A stretch of DNA of 5,361 nt from the NCBI GenBank assembly GCA_022736595.1, contig DZDC01000142.1, positions 1 to 5,361 of the forward strand, given 5' to 3'. The notes below the pieces were generated by a model that saw nothing but the letters and a program-made list of their open reading frames with translations, did no database searches and was not told the DNA's origin. Shown here piece after piece: positions 1 to 5,361 of the stretch; positions within the stretch are counted from its first letter, which is position 1; every line of letters begins with the position of its first letter. Origin of the DNA: Draconibacterium orientale (lineage in GTDB: Bacteria > Bacteroidota > Bacteroidia > Bacteroidales > UBA1556). A program made the translations under genes and the position numbers.

Positions 1-1238
1 TCAATTTGATCTACGATCATACTTTTCTTGTTTGGATTTCGTGGAGCCACGCTTGGTGAAGTGGGCAAAAGCTCCGGTAGCGGAAAGAGAATTTCAAGCT
101 GAAAGATACTGAAAATTCCAGAGGGTACATCCCAGGTTTTAAAGTCTTCCAATTCAAATAAAATACGATGGTATTCTTTCAAAAGGTGCTCCTTCTCAAG
201 GTTGCTCAACCCACGTTTTTGATGCAGTTGACGGTAGGCCGTCACCATTTTGTTGCTTTCAAGTTGCAACTTTAAGGCTGGAATATGAGGTTCGATTCGA
301 GTCGTTAAAATGCGGATAAAACGATTTTTCAGAATTAAATAGTTCTGTTTTGACTTGAGTTTTCTGAGGTTTTCGTAATGATTGAGTACAAATAAATTGA
401 GGTCAATCCATGCGTTATCGTAGGAAACAGTTTCGAGGCTTTGCGATTTGAAGGCTTTTAGATGTGAAGTGTTGAGCCATTGAATTAAATACCCAAAATC
501 CGATGCAATTCGCAAATTTTCTACTTTTTCAAAATTCGATTTTTTTTCAAAATAACGAATCCTTTCTTCTTTTTGTTTTTTGTTTTTACGAAAGGGATAA
601 AGAAAAGTATCTTGTAAATCCTTCAGCAGGACTTGGACTGCTCGTTCCGATTTTGGTGAGTAACTCAATTGTTGGGTTACATTCAGCAGTTGCTTCTGAA
701 TCACAATGGGTTTAGAAGGATTATCGGTGAAGCTGAGTCCATAGGCAAGTACATCGATATAAAAGTCGAAATTTTGAAAAAATCCACGCCAATAGGTTTG
801 GTACCATTCGGCTTTTATTCGAATTCTATGTTGCACAAATTGCTCAATAAAATCAAGAGAATCCTTCTTTTTTGCAGAAAAGAGCTTCCATTTAGAATCC
901 TTTATTTCCCACAGATTGGTTATATAATTTTGAAGATGAGTCAATGCTTCATCCACAAGTTCTGGGGTGGATATCGTCTTTTTTTGAAGGATTAAAAAGG
1001 CTGAAAGGTACGATTCGAGGTAAATAACTTTAATACGATCGTCCATTGAAAACAATTGATAATCAAGAGGTAGCGTTGGAGGGAAAAGGATGGGGTGGCC
1101 ATAGCAAAAACCAGTAGTTTGTACGTAGGAATGCCACTGATCGAAAGCAGACTTAGTGCTATCGACCTCATAAACGCCGATGTGCTGGGGTCTAAGGTCG
1201 AGGTAGCTCTTAATCCAACCTTTTTCGGAGGGAATCAT
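1..1238 (-). CDS. LETM1-like protein (LETM1-related biofilm-associated family), C-terminus cut by window edge
   Basis: An open frame runs from an ATG at 1238-1236 to the left edge with no stop: 412 codons are visible and the C-terminus is missing. It begins MIPSEKGWIK, and TGFCYGHPILFPP follows at about residues 42-54. A hydrophobic/aromatic patch, FQNFDFYIDVLAYGLSF, lies at 154-170. The C-terminal part (about 315-395) resembles the LETM1 core: a helical stretch with AYRQL and GLSNLEKEHLLKEY (343-356), then DVPSG at 370-374 and a hydrophobic run ending FPLPELLPTS at 385-394. This matches the family pattern of a P-G turn, hydrophobic helix and P-x-LLPS/T ending. From memory it fits the flavobacterial proteins called LETM1-related biofilm-associated protein, usually about 400 residues, so little is probably missing. 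Eukaryotic LETM1 is a mitochondrial inner-membrane ion-exchange protein; the bacterial role is unclear. No signal peptide is seen. The gene starts 5 bases after the glycosyltransferase stop, so the two are probably co-transcribed. The open frame is certain; the family call is from motif resemblance. Confidence 0.8.
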   Translation of the reverse strand, partial: MIPSEKGWIKSYLDLRPQHIGVYEVDSTKSAFDQWHSYVQTTGFCYGHPILFPPTLPLDYQLFSMDDRIKVIYLESYLSAFLILQKKTISTPELVDEALTHLQNYITNLWEIKDSKWKLFSAKKKDSLDFIEQFVQHRIRIKAEWYQTYWRGFFQNFDFYIDVLAYGLSFTDNPSKPIVIQKQLLNVTQQLSYSPKSERAVQVLLKDLQDTFLYPFRKNKKQKEERIRYFEKKSNFEKVENLRIASDFGYLIQWLNTSHLKAFKSQSLETVSYDNAWIDLNLFVLNHYENLRKLKSKQNYLILKNRFIRILTTRIEPHIPALKLQLESNKMVTAYRQLHQKRGLSNLEKEHLLKEYHRILFELEDFKTWDVPSGIFSIFQLEILFPLPELLPTSPSVAPRNPNKKSMIVDQI

Positions 1239-1243
1239 TGAGT

Positions 1244-1975
1244 TTAGTTTAGAGGGCGTTTGGGCATTTTTTTGAAACGCAATTTCAACACTCCAAACAC
1301 AGCTTCTTTAAAAATACTTCCACTCATTTTGCTTTGACCCGCAGTGCGATCGGTGAAAATGATAGGAACTTCAGTGACTTTATAACCCATTTTCACGGAG
1401 GTATATTTCATCTCAATTTGGAAGGCATATCCTATGAATTTGATTGAATCAAGTCCAATATTTTTTAATACCTCTGCTCGATAGCACATAAAACCTGCGG
1501 TGGTATCGCGAATGCTCAGTCCTGTAACCATTCGCACATAAGCTGAAGCGTAATACGACATCAACACGCGCCCCATAGGCCAGTTTACCACATTCACTCC
1601 GGTGATGTAGCGACTTCCAATGGCCACGTCATTTCCTTTGATGGCTGTGGCTTCATAAAGTCGAACCAAATCCTCTGGATTGTGCGAAAAGTCGGCGTCC
1701 ATTTCAAAAATATACTCATAACCCTTTGCAATACCCCACTTGAAACCATGGATGTAGGCAGTGCCAAGGCCTAATTTTCCCTTTCGTTCTTCAATAAAAA
1801 GCCGGTCAGGAAACTCCATCATCAGCGACTTTACAATTTTAGCTGTTCCATCGGGCGAATTGTCTTCAACTATGAGAACGTCAAAGGCTTTGGATAATGA
1901 AAAAACCTTTCGAATGATGGCTTCGATGTTTTCTTTTTCGTTATACGTGGGGATGATTACAATACTATCGTTCAC
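1244..1975 (-). CDS. Family 2 glycosyltransferase, polyprenol-phosphate mannose synthase (DPM1-like)
   Basis: This 243-residue soluble GT-A enzyme probably transfers a hexose, likely mannose from GDP-mannose, onto polyprenyl phosphate at the cytoplasmic face of the inner membrane. The DPM1 motifs appear in order: VIIPTYNEKENI (6-17), VEDNSPDGT (36-44), GKLGLGTAY (66-74), the metal-binding DAD with its context EMDADFSHNP (91-100), GSRY (120-123), DTTAGFMCYR (157-166), GYAFQIEM (182-189) and DRTAGQSKMS (209-218). There is no C-terminal GtrA or transmembrane segment, so it is the short form like human DPM1 rather than the membrane-anchored form. The start is GTG (1975-1973): a TAA lies five codons upstream in frame, no ATG lies between, and the first motif starts at residue 6. 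The gene follows sprE by 77 bases and precedes the LETM1-like gene by 5. The family is secure; the sugar is inferred. Confidence 0.95.
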   Translation of the reverse strand: MNDSIVIIPTYNEKENIEAIIRKVFSLSKAFDVLIVEDNSPDGTAKIVKSLMMEFPDRLFIEERKGKLGLGTAYIHGFKWGIAKGYEYIFEMDADFSHNPEDLVRLYEATAIKGNDVAIGSRYITGVNVVNWPMGRVLMSYYASAYVRMVTGLSIRDTTAGFMCYRAEVLKNIGLDSIKFIGYAFQIEMKYTSVKMGYKVTEVPIIFTDRTAGQSKMSGSIFKEAVFGVLKLRFKKMPKRPLN

Positions 1976-2052
1976 GGGTCTTGGGGTTTAAATTATGAGT
2001 TTGTAAAAATATACAATGACTTAATACCTATAACATGGAAATTAGTTTTTAA
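1976..2052 (-). other. Short spacer between sprE/porW and the glycosyltransferase gene
   Basis: This 77-base AT-rich gap holds no stable hairpin followed by a T tract, so no intrinsic terminator separates the two genes. On the minus strand, TATATTTT (2013-2006) is one base from the Bacteroidota -7 consensus TAnnTTTG and sits about 30 bases before the GTG start. No TTG lies at the expected distance upstream. A weak internal promoter is possible, but read-through from sprE is the simpler reading. Confidence 0.4.
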
Positions 2053-4731
2053 CTATTTTTTACGATAGTTCTCATTATAGAACTGGCGGTATCCTTCCAC
2101 TTCTTTGCTTTTAAACAATCGGGTATAATTTCCTTCTGAGATTACAAAGTAGTCGTTATTGGTAAGCTCTAGCATTTCATTGATTTCTCTACTACGTACG
2201 GTGGTGTTGAGATATTCGATGGCTTTAGCTGCGTTGGGGAAATTGCTAACTCCTATCATCATGAGGTTTTCGTTGATTGGAATAGCAGAAATGGTGAGGT
2301 TTTCGCTGGCAAAGTACTTCTGGTTATGGTTTGAAAGGCTGTTTTTAACATCGCTGGCTTTCAAATTTTTAAGGTCCACCATTACCAAATACATGTGCAC
2401 TTCATCGGGCTCATAGCTAAAGAAACTTCCTTTTTTGCGAGTTTTATCTTCTGCTTTTTGATCCTCTTTTTGCGCTACTGCCACGGGCTTTTGTGCCGCT
2501 TTAAGGTTGGCTATCATTTGAGTAGCCAAGGATTTTACCTCACTTTTAGGGTAGGTATTTTCAACTTCTTCCAAGGCTTTAATAAACTTTAAGGTATCGC
2601 CTTGGGTGCCAATACTCATGGCTTTGAGCATTTCAAAACGGGCTAAATATTCATCATTGCCTGCAAATTTCATTTTAGCAATTTCGTTGTTGGCAATCAC
2701 CTGCTGATACTTGCCTTTGCCATACAAATCATAGGTTTCGGTATAAAAAACCTTTACTCGATCGGCTTCTTTTTTTAAGGTTTCGAGGTAATTGGGGTCT
2801 TGTAGAAGCTTGGCATAAACACTATTGGGATATTCTTCAATAACGCGCTTTGAATAAAAACGAGCATCCGATTTGTTCCCGTCTGCTTCAAAAATTCGAT
2901 ATTGAATATAGAGGGCATGAGCATTGTTCGGGCTTTTAGGAAACCTGCGCTCCAGTTCGCCAAAACTTTCAATGGCTTTGGAATTGTTTTGGAGTTTTTC
3001 GTAATAAATTACTCCAATGGAATAGAGGGCATATTCGATGCGGGCATTGCTGCTGTCCATATCGGCAGCACTCAGGGGCAAATCTTTCAAGTAAAACTCA
3101 CGACTTTTACTGTTTCCTGTATTTTTCGATTTTGAACTTAGATTCTCCTTTTTCTTAGTGCTGAGGCTATCTTCATACTCACCCTCGTCTTTTTGGTCGC
3201 TAATATCATCAAAGCTCTGAACTTCCTTGTCGTTAAGTCGCCAGAAATCAGTAAGTTTGCGATTTCCCCACTTGGTTTTAAACTCATTGAGACCGTTGCT
3301 CACCGAGCTTTGATTATAGAAATACCAGCTTACATTGGTTTTTTGAGTTACCGACTCCAATTGGGTTTCGCCACGTTTGTTATCTTCCATAAAAGCCAAG
3401 TTTTCAAGGCGTTGTCTTTCCTCGTCGGCTTTCTTTTGCTCTTGGGCAATAAGATCCTGAATTTGCTTATCGATGAGTGCATTACGCTCGTTGGGGCTTA
3501 AAGCGGCAATCTTTTGGAGGCTGTCCTCGCGCTGTACCACCAAAAGGTATTTTACCAATTCTTTTAAGTTGTTTTTGCGTTTCTCAAGCTTGGCAAAATC
3601 TGGATAGTCTTTGGGTAAAAACAACATGGTACTGTCGTAATAGGCTTGAGCGGGCATGTACTTTTGGTCGTCAAAATACAAATCAGCTAATTTTAGCGAG
3701 CTCAAAGCCTTTTGCTTATTGTTTACCGTGCTTTTTTGCACCGAGAGCTTCAGGTATTCAATGGCTTGTTGCTTGTGTTTTGATTTCAATTCAATTTCTG
3801 CTAAAGCATAATAAATTTGATCTTGAAATTCCACATTCTTAGGGTCGCGCAACATCTTTTGCAGTTGCTTAACCACTTCACGAGGATCTCCTTTTTCGTA
3901 GCAAGCCGCCATATTCATGCGTGCGTTAAAGTCCATTTTGTAATCGGGACTTCTTTTTAAAACGATTTTATAGGCTTCGATGGCGGCAGGTTTATTGTTG
4001 ACATTTTGTAAGCATTGACCCAAAATGAAAGCCAAACGTGCCTTTTCACTTTTTTTGTTGGATCGGCTAATGGCGGTTTGCAGATGTGGAATAGCGGATT
4101 GATAATTGGCCTGGCGCACGTAGAGGTCGGCATATATTTGGGGAAGCATCCTAAAGGCTTCTCGGGTTGAAAGTCCTTGATTGACAGCGTTCTTAATGCC
4201 ATCTAATTTTGCAATTCCAGCACCATAGTTGCCTTGTAATCCGTCGATAAAAGCAATCCACATTTGAGCATCGTAGCTCACATCTTCTTTGCTGTATTTG
4301 GTTCGAATAAACCTAAAAACTTCTTTGGCTGTGCCGTATTCACGCTTATAAAATCGGGTCTTCCCCATAAGCAGATAACTATAATATACCCACTTTACTT
4401 CTTCTTTTTTGCCAAAAAACATGGAATGTTTGTGAATTACCATGGAGGCTTTGGCTAAGCTCCGCTCCAGATTGGCCTGAGCTGAAGCCGCAGATTCCAC
4501 CGTTCCTAAGGGAATGACATCTAAAACTTTAGTATAATCGTCCACCTGGCCTTCAGAAATACTTTTTACGGCTTCTTTAAAAGCTTCATTGCCATTGAAA
4601 TAGGAATTGTAGTGGGCAGCCATGTTGTGATATACCTTGCGGTTCCACTTGTTCTTTTTAGTGGAACAGCCTTCCATGCCGATAATCATCATCAGCACCA
4701 ATCCCAAAAGGTATATCGGTTTAATCTTCAA
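2053..4731 (-). CDS. sprE: Type IX secretion system TPR lipoprotein SprE/PorW
   Basis: The product is an 892-residue lipoprotein of the SprE (Flavobacterium gliding) / PorW (Porphyromonas) family. It is needed for T9SS export and, in gliding species, for motility; published work places PorW between the outer-membrane translocon and the PorK/PorN ring. Residues 1-21 are a lipoprotein signal peptide, with the lipidated Cys at 22. The mature N-terminus CSTKKNKWNRKVYHN and NSYFNGNEAFKE (42-53) are family signatures. TPR-like helical pairs cover about 115-380 and 565-640. Between them lie a charged stretch (about 425-445), a conserved aromatic block (VSWYFYNQSSVSNG 467-480, then KWGNRKLTDFWR 487-498) and a Ser/Lys/Asp/Glu-rich linker (505-545). 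A C-terminal alpha/beta domain spans 774-892. The length is close to that of flavobacterial SprE (about 870, from memory). The start is TTG (4731-4729): TAA lies five codons upstream, and the first internal ATG (residue 14) would destroy the signal peptide. The neighbour at 5056-5361 is a T9SS cargo. Confidence 0.93.
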   Translation of the reverse strand: MKIKPIYLLGLVLMMIIGMEGCSTKKNKWNRKVYHNMAAHYNSYFNGNEAFKEAVKSISEGQVDDYTKVLDVIPLGTVESAASAQANLERSLAKASMVIHKHSMFFGKKEEVKWVYYSYLLMGKTRFYKREYGTAKEVFRFIRTKYSKEDVSYDAQMWIAFIDGLQGNYGAGIAKLDGIKNAVNQGLSTREAFRMLPQIYADLYVRQANYQSAIPHLQTAISRSNKKSEKARLAFILGQCLQNVNNKPAAIEAYKIVLKRSPDYKMDFNARMNMAACYEKGDPREVVKQLQKMLRDPKNVEFQDQIYYALAEIELKSKHKQQAIEYLKLSVQKSTVNNKQKALSSLKLADLYFDDQKYMPAQAYYDSTMLFLPKDYPDFAKLEKRKNNLKELVKYLLVVQREDSLQKIAALSPNERNALIDKQIQDLIAQEQKKADEERQRLENLAFMEDNKRGETQLESVTQKTNVSWYFYNQSSVSNGLNEFKTKWGNRKLTDFWRLNDKEVQSFDDISDQKDEGEYEDSLSTKKKENLSSKSKNTGNSKSREFYLKDLPLSAADMDSSNARIEYALYSIGVIYYEKLQNNSKAIESFGELERRFPKSPNNAHALYIQYRIFEADGNKSDARFYSKRVIEEYPNSVYAKLLQDPNYLETLKKEADRVKVFYTETYDLYGKGKYQQVIANNEIAKMKFAGNDEYLARFEMLKAMSIGTQGDTLKFIKALEEVENTYPKSEVKSLATQMIANLKAAQKPVAVAQKEDQKAEDKTRKKGSFFSYEPDEVHMYLVMVDLKNLKASDVKNSLSNHNQKYFASENLTISAIPINENLMMIGVSNFPNAAKAIEYLNTTVRSREINEMLELTNNDYFVISEGNYTRLFKSKEVEGYRQFYNENYRKK

Positions 4732-4781
4732 ATGGATGCAGGGTTAAAATTTAATAGGACTTCTTAGTAACACAAAAGGCG

Positions 4782-4789
4782 CAAATTTA
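4782..4789 (-). promoter_or_regulatory. Candidate -7 promoter element for sprE/porW
   Basis: On the minus strand the bases read TAAATTTG, an exact match to the Bacteroidota housekeeping -7 consensus TAnnTTTG. It lies 50 bases before the TTG start, giving an expected leader of about 40-45 bases. The nearest upstream TTG (4804-4802) is only 12 bases away, less than the usual 17-23, so the -33 element is poor. In such AT-rich DNA a single match can arise by chance. Confidence 0.45.
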
Positions 4790-4914
4790 TTTCATTTTAT
4801 TCAATTTTTTAGGCTTTTTATTTCCTTAAAATTGAACAGGTTTGTGCTATAAAATCGTTCATTGAATTTTCATTTTACCCTTGAGTTGGCTTATGAAAAG
4901 GCTTTTCAAAAGCA

Positions 4915-4964
4915 ATTTTCAGCGATTTTTTGCCCTTAATCTCTAAAGGGAAATCGCTGAAAAT
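4915..4964. repeat. Inverted repeat H1: 14-bp perfect stem plus inner 5-bp stem
   Basis: ATTTTCAGCGATTT (4915-4928) is the exact reverse complement of AAATCGCTGAAAAT (4951-4964). Inside it, CCCTT (4933-4937) pairs with AAGGG (4946-4950), leaving a 4-base bulge on the left arm and an 8-base loop. The result is a hairpin of 19 base pairs in 50 bases. No T tract follows on the minus strand (TGCTTTTG) or on the plus strand, so a standard terminator is not shown. It shares bases with H2 and H3. Confidence 0.85.
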
Positions 4965-4978
4965 CAGCCACCCTTTAG
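4943..4978. repeat. Inverted repeat H3, overlapping H1 and H2
   Basis: CTAAAGGG (4943-4950) is the exact reverse complement of CCCTTTAG (4971-4978). Nested inside, GCTGA (4956-4960) and TCAGC (4964-4968) form a 5-bp stem around an AAA loop. The two stems are separated by a 5-base and a 2-base internal loop. This fold uses the right arm of H1 and the left arm of H2, so it cannot coexist with either. Confidence 0.7.
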
Positions 4979-5016
4979 TCCCGACAGCTGTACGGAAGGG
5001 GCAAAGGCTGATTTTC
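4959..5016. repeat. Inverted repeat H2: 11-bp perfect stem with nested palindromes
   Basis: GAAAATCAGCC (4959-4969) is the exact reverse complement of GGCTGATTTTC (5006-5016). Nested inside are CCCTT (4971-4975) with AAGGG (4996-5000), then CCG (4981-4983) with CGG (4993-4995) around the palindrome ACAGCTGT (4984-4991). The nested layout resembles a palindromic interspersed element or a structured RNA. It starts on the minus strand 39 bases after the cargo gene's stop codon. Confidence 0.8.
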
Positions 5017-5055
5017 TAAAAATGACTTTTCGGTGTAGGCTCACCCATCCAATCG

Positions 5056-5361
5056 CTACTCCACCACAAATTTCTCCATAAAAATCTCGCCTTTAGTTGT
5101 TTCACCCTCAACTAAATATACGCCCTTTGCAAGTTTATTAACTTCGATTGTGGTTTGAGTGGAGTTTATTTTGCGGTTTAGTATTTCCTTAAATTGCAAA
5201 TCGTAAATACGTATTTCATCTATATTTTGAGTAGTTTCCAATAGCTTTATATTCAAATTCTGTGAAGTGGGATTGGGGAAAATACTAACTATTGATTTAC
5301 GATTTGGAATCTTCAAGTCTATAATATTTGTAACCTCTCCGTTGGGGCCGATTTTCATTAA
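5056..5361 (-). CDS. C-terminal end of a secreted protein with T9SS type A sorting domain (partial)
   Basis: The frame is open to the right edge. The codon before the ATG at 5358 is TTA (Leu), so this is the last 101 residues of a longer protein rather than a separate 100-residue gene; its N-terminus and function lie outside the window. Residues 24-101 form a typical Por-secretion tail: VSIFPNPTSQNLNIKL (25-40) with the hallmark PNPTS, then IDEIRIYDLQFKEI (47-60), IEVNKLAKGVYLVEGE (72-87) and the closing EKFVVE. Such domains direct outer-membrane export through the T9SS and are usually removed on surface attachment or release. The segment before it (LMKIGPNGEVTNIIDLK) looks like the end of a beta-rich domain. 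The stop is TAG at 5058-5056. The next gene downstream encodes SprE/PorW, a part of the same export pathway. Confidence 0.92.
   Translation of the reverse strand, partial: LMKIGPNGEVTNIIDLKIPNRKSIVSIFPNPTSQNLNIKLLETTQNIDEIRIYDLQFKEILNRKINSTQTTIEVNKLAKGVYLVEGETTKGEIFMEKFVVE

Larger units (their letters stand above)
4732..5055. other. Intergenic region between the T9SS cargo gene and sprE/porW
   Basis: This is a 324-base gap with no supportable coding frame. The half next to sprE (4732-4890) is very AT-rich and carries a -7-like promoter element. The half next to the cargo gene (4895-5016) holds several overlapping inverted repeats, listed separately. A small hairpin (GCTTT, loop TCA, AAAGC; 4901-4913) adjoins them. 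None of the hairpins is followed by a clear T tract on either strand, although the group lies where a terminator of the cargo gene would be expected. Confidence 0.8.

Noticed and set aside
503..995. Plus-strand reading frames at 503-715 and 669-995
   Set aside because: They lie wholly inside the LETM1-like frame on the minus strand, overlap each other, and show no domain or protein-like composition.
1761..1991. Plus-strand 76-residue frame at the start of the glycosyltransferase
   Set aside because: It is antisense to the conserved N-terminal motifs of the glycosyltransferase and has no features of its own.
2159..3842. Several plus-strand frames opposite sprE (2159-2416, 2395-2592, 2902-3135, 3193-3501, 3477-3842)
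   Set aside because: These are antisense shadows of a clearly recognised TPR gene. None has a recognisable domain or start context.
3957..4202. Alternative minus-strand frames at 3957-4202 and 2775-2972
   Set aside because: They are out-of-frame readings inside sprE, whose own frame is continuous and matches its family throughout.
4915..5016. Standard intrinsic terminator of the cargo gene
   Set aside because: Stable hairpins are present, but neither strand shows the T tract directly after a stem. A termination role remains possible but is not demonstrated.
5056..5358. Independent 100-residue gene starting at the ATG at 5358
   Set aside because: The frame continues through a Leu codon to the window edge, and sorting domains of this kind are the C-termini of large secreted proteins, so it is a fragment.
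1..5361. Defence system, CRISPR array, insertion sequence or phage module
   Set aside because: No repeat-spacer pattern, transposase, integrase or nuclease motif was seen. The recognisable genes are ordinary cell-envelope and secretion functions.

Overview
The window looks like a stretch of a Bacteroidota chromosome, most likely from the Flavobacteriales or a close relative. It is AT-rich. It carries a type IX secretion system (T9SS) lipoprotein of the SprE/PorW family and the C-terminal end of a T9SS cargo protein with a type A sorting domain. A TAnnTTTG-type -7 element lies upstream of one gene, and no Shine-Dalgarno-like sites were seen. The T9SS is confined to this phylum. A LETM1-like protein of a kind I associate mainly with flavobacteria points the same way.

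All four recognised genes lie on the minus strand, so transcription runs from high to low coordinates. Reading in that direction: (1) 5361-5056 is the last 101 codons of a secreted protein that enters from beyond the right edge and ends in a T9SS sorting domain. (2) 5055-4732 is a 324-base gap. It holds a dense set of overlapping, mutually exclusive inverted repeats (about 4915-5016) and, nearer the next gene, a likely promoter. (3) 4731-2053 is sprE/porW, an 892-residue TPR lipoprotein that starts with TTG. (4) 1975-1244 is a family 2 glycosyltransferase resembling polyprenol/dolichol-phosphate mannose synthase, which starts with GTG and lies 77 bases after sprE. (5) 1238-1 is a LETM1-like protein that starts 5 bases after the glycosyltransferase and runs off the left edge without a stop.

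The glycosyltransferase and the LETM1-like gene are almost certainly co-transcribed. sprE may belong to the same transcript, because the 77-base gap shows no terminator. Functionally, SprE/PorW is part of the machinery that exports proteins bearing the sorting domain seen in the right-edge gene. The glycosyltransferase would supply lipid-linked sugar, possibly for cell-envelope glycosylation. The role of the LETM1-like protein is unknown beyond its family.

No tRNA, rRNA, CRISPR array, insertion sequence or phage gene was seen. The genes are mostly ordinary for the phylum. The least explained part is the palindrome cluster between the cargo gene and sprE.
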